Shown: in pieces, positions 7,318 through 14,038 of the stretch
How the letters are laid out: the number at the start of each line of letters is the position of its first letter
Numbering within the stretch: the first letter of the stretch is position 1
The notes under the pieces: model-generated
The model's input: only the letters and a program-made list of their open reading frames with translations
The model's database searches: none
Told to the model about the DNA's origin: nothing
Made by a program: the position numbers and the translations under genes
Assembly: GCA_023269295.1 (NCBI GenBank)
Contig: JAHFTU010000019.1
Location: 1 to 15,140 of the forward strand
Reading direction: 5' to 3'
Length of the DNA stretch: 15,140 nt
Source of the DNA: Candidatus Woesearchaeota archaeon
GTDB taxonomy: Archaea; Nanobdellota; Nanobdellia; Woesearchaeales; UBA10216

Positions 7318-7662
7318 ATGCGGTCAAGCCTATACTCTGCAAGGGAAGAATGCCTGTTATGTGGCGATGTAATAACCAATCCTATTTGCTTCACATGCCT
7401 CGAAGGGGAGGTGGAAGAGTGGCTGTCCGGCAGGATGCCCAAGCTCGTGCCCAGGCTGAAAAAGACAGGCGAAGTGTTCAAGTCATATACCCATACCGGG
7501 ACCAGGTGCATTCTCTGCGGGGACAACATGAACGTGTGCACGCACTGCTACTGCTATGAGGTCAACAAGCTGTTTGAAAACTACCCCCGGCTTGCTGAAG
7601 AGTTTGTTGAGTTCTTTAACTTCGAGCTAAGGGGGAGCACGCACGTCAGCATGATGGAATAA
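7318..7662 (+). CDS. Small Cys-rich zinc-knuckle protein
   Basis: 114 residues of unknown function. Nine cysteines form two zinc-binding knuckles: C12-x2-C15...C24-x2-C27, and C64-x2-C67...C74-x2-C77, with an extra C79. A hydrophilic linker lies between them and a helical tail (VNKLFENYPRLAEEFVEFF) follows. The regular CxxC pairs strongly suggest metal-stabilised structure, perhaps nucleic-acid or protein binding. The start is ATG 7318 with AGGGGA about 8 nt upstream; an in-frame GTG at 7279 lacks a good ribosome site. The gene for a 52-residue acidic protein follows after 30 nt, so the two are probably one operon behind the structured leader. Confidence 0.85.
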   Translation: MRSSLYSAREECLLCGDVITNPICFTCLEGEVEEWLSGRMPKLVPRLKKTGEVFKSYTHTGTRCILCGDNMNVCTHCYCYEVNKLFENYPRLAEEFVEFFNFELRGSTHVSMME

Positions 7663-7692
7663 CAATTTTCTCATTAGCTGGAGGTGATAGAG

Positions 7693-7851
7693 GTGAGGAA
7701 AAAGAGTTGGTATGCCGATGTTGGGGAAGACAGCCTTGAAGTGCTTGCTTCAGAGGTTGAGAATCTGGAAAACGACGAGCTGTCAACTAGCGAAGCAGGA
7801 TTCATAAGCGGCTACCAAGACGAAGAAGAATCAGAGTATGAAGAATTTTAG
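7693..7851 (+). CDS. Small acidic protein, 52 residues
   Basis: Begins at GTG 7693, six nt after GGAGGTG (7680-7686), an almost perfect ribosome site, and ends at TAG 7849-7851. The product starts MRKKSWYADVGEDSLEVLA and ends in an acidic tail (YQDEEESEYEEF). It has about 17 Asp/Glu in 52 residues and no membrane segment. An earlier in-frame GTG at 7684 overlaps the ribosome site and is less likely. Its place 30 nt behind the zinc-knuckle gene suggests co-translation, and perhaps a partner for that more basic protein. It is too short for a safe family call. Confidence 0.65.
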   Translation: MRKKSWYADVGEDSLEVLASEVENLENDELSTSEAGFISGYQDEEESEYEEF

Positions 7852-7866
7852 ACAAAAGCTGCTGTT

Positions 7867-8808
7867 TTAACGATTGTGCAAAGCCAAAGCTGCAGCGCCA
7901 TAAACCCCTGCTGAGTCGCCGAGCTTGTTCTTTACGATTTTGAGGCCGCTTGAAAAAGCTGCGTAAGCATATTTTTTGGCTGCAGCATTTATTTTGCGGT
8001 AAAACTCTCCGGGCAGGTTGCTCACGCCGCCGCCAAGCACAATAATTTCGGGATTGAATGTGTTAATCAGGTTGGCAAAGGCAATGCCAAATTTGTCGTA
8101 CGTTTCTGCCATCACCTTTTTTGCGGCCGCCTCGCTTGAATGGAATATTTTTTTCGGGTCAGGGCTTGCGATTTTGCCGCCTGCTGCAATGTAGCGCTCG
8201 GTGATGTACTTGCCTGAGCACCAGGACTCAAAATGCCCGCGCTGGCCGCAGCCGCACTTTGGACCAGAGGGGTCTATTGTCGTATGGCCAATGTGACCAG
8301 CACCGCCATCCCTGCCCCTGTAGAGCCTGCCGCCAAGAATCAGCCCGCCGCCGATGCCAGTGCCAACAATAACCCCGATAACATTGCTGCAGCCCCTTGC
8401 TGCGCCAAACATGAACTCAGCGAGGGCAAAGCAAATGCTGTCGTTCTCAATAAACAGCGGGGATTTTATTCCATTCAGCCGCAGCTGCTGCTGCAAAACA
8501 TCGCCCAGCCTGATGCCTTTAATCGCTGGAATGTTTGGGACCATCTCCAGCCGGCCATCCTTGAGAAACCCGGCAGTGCCGATTCCGATGCCGCTCAGCT
8601 TAAAGCCGCGGACATTTTCCCTTCCAAACCTGTTAAGAGTCGCAATCACTCCAGCAATATTTTGGATGACAGCATTTTTCCCTGCTGCGGCATTTGTTGG
8701 CATGCGGACTTTCTTGAGAATTTTTGGAATAACGCCTGCAGCTGTTGCCTTTACCAGAATTCCTTCAATCTTTGTGCCGCCGATGTCCAAGCCGATGACA
8801 TGTGCCAT
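7867..8808 (-). CDS. ROK-family sugar kinase (glucokinase-like)
   Basis: 313 residues. Phosphorylates a hexose or aminohexose with ATP in the cytoplasm. The N-terminal phosphate-1 motif is GLDIGGTK (6-13) and the catalytic base is D123 in ENDSICFALAE. GTGIGGG (149-155) follows, then the ROK signature GHIGH (171-175) and the zinc site CGCGQRGHFE (185-194). The usual third zinc cysteine is His192 here, which could still bind metal. The start lies 5 nt after the aldolase stop, so it is the last gene of the PfkB-aldolase-ROK operon. Glucose, ManNAc, GlcNAc and fructose kinases all share this fold. The glycolytic neighbours favour glucose or fructose. Confidence 0.9.
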   Translation of the reverse strand: MAHVIGLDIGGTKIEGILVKATAAGVIPKILKKVRMPTNAAAGKNAVIQNIAGVIATLNRFGRENVRGFKLSGIGIGTAGFLKDGRLEMVPNIPAIKGIRLGDVLQQQLRLNGIKSPLFIENDSICFALAEFMFGAARGCSNVIGVIVGTGIGGGLILGGRLYRGRDGGAGHIGHTTIDPSGPKCGCGQRGHFESWCSGKYITERYIAAGGKIASPDPKKIFHSSEAAAKKVMAETYDKFGIAFANLINTFNPEIIVLGGGVSNLPGEFYRKINAAAKKYAYAAFSSGLKIVKNKLGDSAGVYGAAALALHNR

Positions 8809-8813
8809 CTTCG

Positions 8814-9728
8814 TTATGCCTTTCCGTCGCTGCCGAGAACCTTAATTCTGCGGATGATAACTTCTTTCATGGCTTCAGTGGCTGGCGAAAGGATTTCCCT
8901 GGGATCATACGCGGATGGATTCTCTGCGAGGAATTTCCTGACTGCAGCTGTGAAGGCCAGGCGAAGGTCAGTGTCCTCGTTCACCTTGCAAACTCCGAGC
9001 TTGATTGCTTTTTTGATTTGGGATTCCGGCACTCCTTTTGCGTTTGAGATTTTTGCGCCATACCTGTTGGCCGCTGCGACAAGGGAGCTGTGGACAGAGG
9101 AGGCGCCGTGAAGCACAAGAGGGATGCTTACAACTTCGCTTATTTCACGCAGCAGCCCCAAATCAATCTTCTGGGCTCCCTTGAACTTATAAGCGCCGTG
9201 GGAAGTGCCAATGGCAACTGCCAACGAGCCAACATTCGTCAATCTCACAAATTTTGCTGCTGCCAAAGGTTCTGTGTAAGTATGCTTCGCAGCAAAGACA
9301 TCATCCTCCCTTCCTTTTAATTGGCCAAGCTCTGCCTCAACAGACACTCCTTTAATATGTGCAACTGTAACAACCCTCTTTGTTAGGGAAACATTTTGGG
9401 CAAAAGGAAGTGCCGAGCCGTCTATCATCACTGATGAAAAGCCGAAATTAACGCACTCCCTTGCCAGCTCAAAGCTAGGGCCGTGGTCAAGGTGGACAGC
9501 AACCGGAACAGGGACTTTTTTTGCAAAAGCCAGGGCAAGCCCTGCGAGCTCAAAGCCGCCGTACTTAAGCGCGCCGCTGGAAAGCTGGAGAAAGACAGGA
9601 GAATCAGTTTCCACTGCTGCTGCGATTATGGCCTTGGTAATCTCAAGGTTGTTTGTGTTGAACGCACCAACAGCATAGCCTCCCCTTTGCGCCTTTTGCA
9701 AAAGCACTTTGCCAGGGACAAGCACCAT
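8814..9728 (-). CDS. fba: Class II fructose-bisphosphate aldolase
   Basis: 304 residues. Zinc-dependent cleavage or formation of fructose 1,6-bisphosphate, or possibly a related ketose bisphosphate such as tagatose. The motifs are in family order. HLDHG (79-83) holds catalytic D81 and zinc His82. SVMIDGS (99-105) and VEAELG (130-135) follow. GTSHGAYK (174-181) and LVLHGASS (204-211) give zinc ligands H177 and H207, and KVNEDTDLR (248-256) binds phosphate. The ATG overlaps the stop of the upstream PfkB gene (TGATG), indicating translational coupling. Class II enzymes are typically bacterial; many archaea use the unrelated FBP aldolase/phosphatase or class I enzymes, so transfer is likely. Confidence 0.92.
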   Translation of the reverse strand: MVLVPGKVLLQKAQRGGYAVGAFNTNNLEITKAIIAAAVETDSPVFLQLSSGALKYGGFELAGLALAFAKKVPVPVAVHLDHGPSFELARECVNFGFSSVMIDGSALPFAQNVSLTKRVVTVAHIKGVSVEAELGQLKGREDDVFAAKHTYTEPLAAAKFVRLTNVGSLAVAIGTSHGAYKFKGAQKIDLGLLREISEVVSIPLVLHGASSVHSSLVAAANRYGAKISNAKGVPESQIKKAIKLGVCKVNEDTDLRLAFTAAVRKFLAENPSAYDPREILSPATEAMKEVIIRRIKVLGSDGKA

Positions 9729-10738
9729 CAGAAACGCCTCACCACAAGCGATGAGCGATGCTTTTTCATAAAAGCCGCAAGCTCAGCTTTTGTCTTGCCA
9801 AAGTGCGCGCCCTTGTGCGTAAGCTTCAGGGCAGCGGCAGCGGCAGCAGTTCTCATTGATTCGGCAACTGACCCTGTTGAATAGTATGCCTGCGCAAACG
9901 CGCCGCTAAAAGCATCACCGGCGCCGGTAGTGTCGGCTATCTTTACTGGAACAGCAGAAACGTGAAAGAACTTCCTTTCATCACGGGCATAAGCGCCTTC
10001 AACGTCCTTCATCACAACAGCAATCCTGGCTGGCAGGGAAGAGAGGATTTCCTTAACGCTTTTCCTGCCGGCATAGTAGCTGCCCTCCTCGTAATTCACG
10101 ATCATCACGTCAAAGTGCGGCCTGAGCTGCCGAAGCTGAGGGAGCCAGCTGTGAAGCATGGTGATGCTGGGGGCAAAGACAACAGGCTTGCCGTATTTTT
10201 TTGCAGCCGCAACTGCTTTTTTGAATAAGGCGTAGTTCTTCTGCGAAACAAGAGAGGCAATAAAAACGCGCTTTACGCCCTTAACTGCCGCATCAGAAAA
10301 ATCCTTCCCTCCAAGCTCGCTGTTAGCTCCGCGGAAAACAAGGATTGACTTCTCCCCTCCGGAAAGAATGACGATGCCAACACCGGTAGCTGCATTTTTG
10401 AAAACTTTAACATTGGACGCGTTAATCCCATTCTTCTTCAAGTCATCAAGAATAATTTTTCCGAAGCTATCACTGCCAACCGCAGACAGAAGGTTAACTG
10501 AAGAGCCAAGCGTCCTAATCATAATGGCAGAGTTTGATGCGCTCCCGCCTGGGTGAATCTCGAGCTGCTCAAGCTCGGACTTCGTGGCAAAAGATATGCA
10601 GACAAGCCTTTCAATGCTCTTTCCAGCAATGTCAACGCGCTCAACATCGCTTGTCCTTGCAATGATGTCAACGGTTGAGCTGCCCACGACAAAGAAGTCA
10701 CTGGCTGCGTAACCGCCCTTCACACCCTTTTTTGACAT
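9728..10738 (-). CDS. PfkB-family carbohydrate kinase
   Basis: 336 residues, ribokinase fold. Signature 1 GGSASNSA is at 64-71. Signature 2 is DTTGAGDAFSGAF (269-281) with catalytic base D275 and the GAGD anion hole. The family includes ribokinase, fructokinase, 1-phosphofructokinase, tagatose-6-phosphate kinase and adenosine kinase, and the substrate is not evident. The next gene is an aldolase and the last is a hexose kinase, so a phosphofructokinase-like role is a fair inference. The gene begins at ATG 10738. The TATA box 10761-10769 is centred about 27 nt upstream, placing transcription start on the ATG itself, so the message is probably leaderless. It is the first gene of a three-gene operon. 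Confidence 0.9.
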   Translation of the reverse strand: MSKKGVKGGYAASDFFVVGSSTVDIIARTSDVERVDIAGKSIERLVCISFATKSELEQLEIHPGGSASNSAIMIRTLGSSVNLLSAVGSDSFGKIILDDLKKNGINASNVKVFKNAATGVGIVILSGGEKSILVFRGANSELGGKDFSDAAVKGVKRVFIASLVSQKNYALFKKAVAAAKKYGKPVVFAPSITMLHSWLPQLRQLRPHFDVMIVNYEEGSYYAGRKSVKEILSSLPARIAVVMKDVEGAYARDERKFFHVSAVPVKIADTTGAGDAFSGAFAQAYYSTGSVAESMRTAAAAAALKLTHKGAHFGKTKAELAAFMKKHRSSLVVRRF

Positions 10739-10760
10739 GTGGCAAAACTGGAGAAGTGAA

Positions 10761-10769
10761 TTTATAAAT
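10761..10769 (-). promoter_or_regulatory. TATA box of the pfkB-fba-ROK operon (leaderless)
   Basis: ATTTATAAA on the minus strand sits between the VIT-family stop (10774) and the kinase ATG (10738). The distance puts the predicted start of transcription at or within a base or two of the ATG, and no Shine-Dalgarno is present. The operon therefore has its own promoter, separate from the VIT gene. Confidence 0.6.
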
Positions 10770-10773
10770 CTTT

Positions 10774-11517
10774 TCAGAATACGAGCCCGCCAGTGAGCAG
10801 CTTACCTATTGCAAAGGCGGCAGCTGCGGCAACCGCGCCAATGGCAGTCATCTCAATGCCGCTGATGAGCCAGTTCTTTCTCGTGAAGAATGTCCTGGCA
10901 GCGCCCATTGCAAACAGCGCTCCAAGGGCAAGCGCGATGGAAATCTTGACGCCTGTGGCTGCTGCTCCTGGGAAGAGGAAAGGGATTATGGGAAGAGCTC
11001 CCCCAACAACCGAGGCAAGCCCGATAACCGAGCCAACAACCAGCGGCTTATCAGGCTCCTTCGGGAAGCCAAACTCCTCAGCCCTCATAACCTCAAGCCA
11101 GTGGTCCTTTGATGACGTGATTATTTTCACAATGCTATCAAGCTCCTTGCCCTTAAGCCCCTTAGCAGCATAAAAGTCCCTGACTTCCTGCCTTTCCCAC
11201 TCTGGAAACTGCTCAATGTGCTCCTTTTCCTTGCGCAGCTCCTCCTCATAATACTCGTTCTGCGACTTTGTGGAAAGGTAGCCGCCAAGCGACATTGAAA
11301 TCGTCTCGCCCAGCAGGCCGGCAACTGCAGAGAGGAGAATAATGCTCTTGTTGCCCAGCACGCTGACGCCGGCAACGACGCCGATGACAGTCACGATGCC
11401 ATCCTGTATGCCAAACACGACCTCCCTAATAAGCTTGCCTCCTTTCGAGTGCTCTTCCTGCTGCTCAGGTCGGGGAATTCTCTTGGATTCTACTTCGCCA
11501 ACAGCTGATTTTTTCAT
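10774..11517 (-). CDS. VIT1/CCC1-family iron/manganese transporter
   Basis: 247 residues. Members move Fe2+ or Mn2+ out of the cytoplasm. The N-terminal pair of helices carries the family hallmarks REVVFGIQDGIVTVIGVVAG (31-50) and GLLGETISMSLGGYLSTKSQ (68-87). An acidic, helical cytoplasmic segment (NEYYEEELRKEKEHIEQFPEW, then to about 150) is the metal-binding domain of this family. Three further hydrophobic helices complete the membrane part. The start is ATG 11517. Directly upstream lies hairpin element copy 2, which separates it from lgt. No TATA box is clear, so it may be read through from ZIP-lgt, with the element affecting that read-through. Confidence 0.88.
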   Translation of the reverse strand: MKKSAVGEVESKRIPRPEQQEEHSKGGKLIREVVFGIQDGIVTVIGVVAGVSVLGNKSIILLSAVAGLLGETISMSLGGYLSTKSQNEYYEEELRKEKEHIEQFPEWERQEVRDFYAAKGLKGKELDSIVKIITSSKDHWLEVMRAEEFGFPKEPDKPLVVGSVIGLASVVGGALPIIPFLFPGAAATGVKISIALALGALFAMGAARTFFTRKNWLISGIEMTAIGAVAAAAAFAIGKLLTGGLVF

Positions 11518-11537
11518 TTTTTATTGACCATTTCCTC

Positions 11538-11626
11538 GTTTTTGGATTGACCCTTCCCAAGTCGTGCTTTGCACGACTGGGCCCAGTCGACGCAAGTCGA
11601 CTTGGGTTTCTAAAAGGGTCATGCTG
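11538..11626 (+). repeat. Branched hairpin element, copy 2
   Basis: The left unit GTTTTTGGATT (11538-11548) is followed by the outer stem GACCCTT/AAGGGTC (11549-11555/11614-11620). An unpaired TTTCTAA sits on the right side, then stem CCCA/TGGG (11556-11559/11603-11606). Arm A is AGTCGTGC-TTT-GCACGACT (11560-11578), then GGGCCC (11579-11584), then arm B AGTCGAC-GCAA-GTCGACT (11585-11602). The right end GGGTCATGCTG contains the lgt stop codon (TCA 11619-11621 on plus). It occupies the whole lgt-VIT gap apart from 20 nt. Confidence 0.88.
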
Positions 11627-12395
11627 TTTTTAAATTTTGGCGTTTAGAAAGCCCCAAAAGCTTCCAGAGCATGTAACCCCCGACAAGGGCCATCGGGATG
11701 CACCAGAACTGGCCCCACGTCAGGCCAAAGGCATACTTGGGAACGTCCTTGACGTATTCGAGGAAAAAGCGCATACTGCCGTAGAGAAACACAAAAGCCC
11801 AGAACAGGAAGCCTTTAAGCAGTTTCCTTTTCTGAAGCTGCCACAATATCACGAAGATAACAAGATTCTTGACTGCTTCATAAATCTGGACAGGGTGCCT
11901 GAACGCGTCAAGAGGGCCAAACTTCACGCCCCACGGAAGGCTGGTTGGCGTGCCGTAAAACTCGCCGTTGAGGAAGTTTGCAATCCTGCCAAAAGCCAGG
12001 GCCAATGCAATAGGGATTACAGCAATGTCTGCAAGGTCGTAAAAAGAAATTTTTTTCTTTTTCGCAAACCACCAGCCCGCAATCACGAGGCCTATGAAGC
12101 CGCCGTGGAAAGCCATGCCGCCGTTCCAGACAGCAAAAATTTGAAGAGGAAAACTGCTGTAATAGCCCAAAGACGAAATAACGTGGCCAAGCCGGCCGCC
12201 AACTAGGACAGCAACAGTGCCAACAAGGAGAAGCTCGTCAAAATCCTTGCTGCTTAAGGGCAACTGGCGCTTTTTGGCCAAATGGCGTATTGCCAAGAAG
12301 GAAAAAAGAAGCCCCAGGGCAAAGATAAGGCCATAATACCTTATGGTGAATGGACCGAAGTGCGCCAGGACAGGATTAATGCTGTAGTAGAACAT
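11619..12395 (-). CDS. lgt: Prolipoprotein diacylglyceryl transferase
   Basis: 258 residues, about seven membrane helices. In bacteria it moves the diacylglyceryl group of phosphatidylglycerol to the lipobox Cys of preprolipoproteins. Hallmarks are present: GGRLGHVI (66-73), WNGGMAFHGGFIG (90-102) with His97, GRIANFLNGEFYG (136-148) with Arg137, HPVQIYEA (167-174), and GSMRFFLEYVKD (206-217) with Arg209. These match the catalytic His, Arg and Arg of the bacterial enzyme. The start is ATG 12395; TTG 12401 has a better-spaced GGGG and is the alternative. It follows the ZIP gene almost directly, so they are coupled. Its stop codon lies in the end of hairpin element copy 2. A bacterial Lgt in an archaeal setting is unusual. 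Confidence 0.93.
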   Translation of the reverse strand: MFYYSINPVLAHFGPFTIRYYGLIFALGLLFSFLAIRHLAKKRQLPLSSKDFDELLLVGTVAVLVGGRLGHVISSLGYYSSFPLQIFAVWNGGMAFHGGFIGLVIAGWWFAKKKKISFYDLADIAVIPIALALAFGRIANFLNGEFYGTPTSLPWGVKFGPLDAFRHPVQIYEAVKNLVIFVILWQLQKRKLLKGFLFWAFVFLYGSMRFFLEYVKDVPKYAFGLTWGQFWCIPMALVGGYMLWKLLGLSKRQNLKTA

Positions 12396-12402
12396 TTTCA
12401 AA

Positions 12403-13194
12403 TCATACCCCGGCTATTTTGAGCAGTATGTCAGTTGAGAACCCCATCACAAATCCCAGAAGGAGACCTGTCATCATTTTCATGTCCTCACCTGCAATCT
12501 TCCCATGATACAACAGTTCTTTCACAACATAGATGATAGCCCCGCCGGCAACAGACAAAAACAGGAGCGAAAGCGTCTGGGAAGCGTACAAGCTTCCGAC
12601 AACAGTCCCAAAAAATGTCGGGCCACCTGCAATCAAACCAAGCAGGGCCAGAAACTTAAATGAGGGCTTAGAGCCGTGAAGAGGGCCTGCTATCCCAAAC
12701 CCTTCGGTAAGGTTATGCAGCCCAAAACCGATGATAAGCAAAAACGCAAGGTGCACTGCGCCTGAAACGTAAGACTGGCCAATCGCCAAGCCCTCGCTGA
12801 AGTTATGAAGCCCAATGCCAACCGCAATGGCAAAAGCAAGATACCTTATCCTGTCGCTTGCAGCAGACAGTGGCCGCATGTTCTTGATGAACTTCTGCTC
12901 AAAAAATACCAGGCTAAGCAAGCCGAAAAAAATGCCTGCCAGCACAACAGCGACTGTCTGCACGGCGCCAGAAGCAGGCAGTGATTTGCTGATGACCGCT
13001 TCAGCAGAAGCTCCAACTGCATCTACAACTTCGTGCAAAACGTCAATAAGCAAAAATATCAGAACGCCTGTCGCTATTGAATTAAGAAACCCCTTTAGCA
13101 GCCTGTTGTGAGGCAGGAAAGCTATTGGCAGCCCCAAAAAGATTGTCAGGCCCGCAACTGCGCCCAAAACCAGCAACCCAAGATAGCTTAACAT
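12403..13194 (-). CDS. ZIP-family metal transporter
   Basis: 263 residues, about eight membrane helices. ZIP proteins bring Zn2+, Fe2+ or Mn2+ into the cytoplasm. The two metal-site helices are visible as GLHNFSEGLAIG (128-139) and GLHNLTEGFGIAG (158-170), with the paired His/Glu ligands. HEVVD (54-58) in an earlier helix may add a further ligand. I chose ATG 13194 over TTG 13200 because the TATA box at 13219-13227 predicts transcription start near 13196, making a leaderless message. It is first in an operon with lgt. With the VIT-type exporter beyond lgt, the region handles both entry and removal of transition metals. Confidence 0.9.
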   Translation of the reverse strand: MLSYLGLLVLGAVAGLTIFLGLPIAFLPHNRLLKGFLNSIATGVLIFLLIDVLHEVVDAVGASAEAVISKSLPASGAVQTVAVVLAGIFFGLLSLVFFEQKFIKNMRPLSAASDRIRYLAFAIAVGIGLHNFSEGLAIGQSYVSGAVHLAFLLIIGFGLHNLTEGFGIAGPLHGSKPSFKFLALLGLIAGGPTFFGTVVGSLYASQTLSLLFLSVAGGAIIYVVKELLYHGKIAGEDMKMMTGLLLGFVMGFSTDILLKIAGV

Positions 13195-13218
13195 TAACAA
13201 AATTTACCATCGTGGACA

Positions 13219-13227
13219 ATATATAAA
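13219..13227 (-). promoter_or_regulatory. TATA box of the ZIP-lgt operon (leaderless)
   Basis: TTTATATAT on the minus strand is centred about 29 nt upstream of ATG 13194, with no Shine-Dalgarno between them. Start of transcription is predicted within a few bases of the ATG. Confidence 0.5.
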
Positions 13228-13264
13228 TTTTGCTGAACGCGACAATAAAAGCAGTATATGCTAA

Positions 13265-13345
13265 CTAAAGCCGAATGGTGCCAGAAAAAACGTGCGAGGC
13301 AGGGCCTGTCAGGCAGAGGTGGTTGTCCCTTGCCAACTCAATAAC
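13265..13345 (-). pseudogene. Remnant of a dapF 3' end (26 codons and stop)
   Basis: Minus-strand translation reads VIELARDNHLCLTGPASHVFSGTIRL and stop (TAG, 13267-13265). It aligns without gaps to the last 26 residues of DapF in this window (MVEWAKDNHVYLTGPASHVFSGTIGI). At DNA level 13271-13341 matches 14045-14115 with 7 mismatches in 71, including 33 identical bases in a row (13281-13313). The frame and stop are intact, but everything upstream is replaced by the vapB promoter. It is a displaced or captured gene tail, in direct orientation with the tail of the intact dapF. Confidence 0.85.
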
Positions 13346-13353
13346 CGTTAAGC

Positions 13354-13362
13354 TTATATATG
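13354..13362 (+). promoter_or_regulatory. TATA box of vapBC
   Basis: TTATATATG lies about 40 nt before the vapB ATG and right after the dapF remnant. Transcription would start near 13385, about at the ribosome site GAGGTG (13385-13390). The leader is therefore very short. The overlapping inverted sequence TGTGTAATCACA (13361-13372) could be an autoregulatory operator for the RHH-like antitoxin. Confidence 0.5.
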
Positions 13363-13396
13363 TGTAATCACACTTTCTCACATAGAGGTGGTAGGA

Positions 13397-13621
13397 ATGC
13401 CAAATGTGACATTAGCAATACCAGAAGAACTTCACGAAAAGATGAAAAAGCACTCGGAGATACGATGGAGCGAAGTCGTAAGGAAGACGATTACTGAAAA
13501 AATAGAAGACATGGAAATGATGGAAAAGCTGGTTAGCAAAAGCAGGCTGACGAAGAATGATGTTGAAGAGCTAGCTCATAAGATTAACGGAGAGGTGTTC
13601 AAAGAGCTGAACAGAAGATGA
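13397..13621 (+). CDS. vapB: VapB-type antitoxin
   Basis: 74 residues. The N-terminus MPNVTLAIPEELHEKMKKH is a short strand then helix, and IRWSEVVRKTITEKIED follows, the ribbon-helix-helix-like DNA-binding layout of archaeal VapB antitoxins. The tail (KLVSKSRLTKNDVEELAHKING...) would wrap the toxin. I chose ATG 13397 because GAGGTG (13385-13390) is a proper ribosome site for it; a GTG at 13388 lies inside that site. The stop overlaps the toxin start as ATGA (13618-13621), a sign of coupled translation. Such antitoxins usually repress their own operon. The pair lies between two direct copies of the dapF tail. Confidence 0.85.
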   Translation: MPNVTLAIPEELHEKMKKHSEIRWSEVVRKTITEKIEDMEMMEKLVSKSRLTKNDVEELAHKINGEVFKELNRR

Positions 13622-14034
13622 AGATCATCGTAGACGTAAACATAATTCTATCTGCCTTAATACGCGACTCTTCAACAAGAATGCTGATTCTTGAATCAGG
13701 GCACGATTTGTATTTTCCAGAACCGTCTTTGGATAAGATAATGAAGTATAAGGATTACGTTATGGAAAAAGCAGGCCTACGGGAAGGCGTGTTTCTGGAT
13801 CTGGTGCAAACGCTATTCAAGTACATCAGAGTGGTGCCAACAAAAGAAATACTCAAACACTGGGATGAAGCTAAAGAAACGATGGGCCGCATTGATCAGG
13901 AGGACGTTACTTTTATAGCAACCGCTTTAGGCCTTGACGATTCCACAATCTGGTCAAATGACAAAGATTTTGAAAAACAGAAGAAGGTAAAAGTGCTTAA
14001 AACAAAAGACGTAGTTGAGCTATTTTCTAAATAA
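13618..14034 (+). CDS. vapC: PIN-domain ribonuclease toxin, VapC-like
   Basis: 138 residues. PIN-domain toxins cut RNA using Mg2+ held by clustered acidic residues. Candidates here are D6 in IIVDVNIILSAL, E35 in YFPEPSLDKI, D96 in RIDQEDVTFIATALGL, and D116 with D118 in IWSNDKDF. That is the full family pattern, so the toxin looks intact. The motif IDQEDVTFIATAL and IWSNDKDF fit the archaeal subgroup. It starts within the vapB stop (ATGA) and ends 4 nt from the dapF stop, with which it converges. Confidence 0.88.
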   Translation: MKIIVDVNIILSALIRDSSTRMLILESGHDLYFPEPSLDKIMKYKDYVMEKAGLREGVFLDLVQTLFKYIRVVPTKEILKHWDEAKETMGRIDQEDVTFIATALGLDDSTIWSNDKDFEKQKKVKVLKTKDVVELFSK

Positions 14035-14038
14035 AATG

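Noticed and set aside
8233..9111. Long plus-strand open frame opposite the ROK kinase and aldolase
   Set aside because: It has no ribosome site or family likeness, and the minus-strand genes carry full catalytic motifs.
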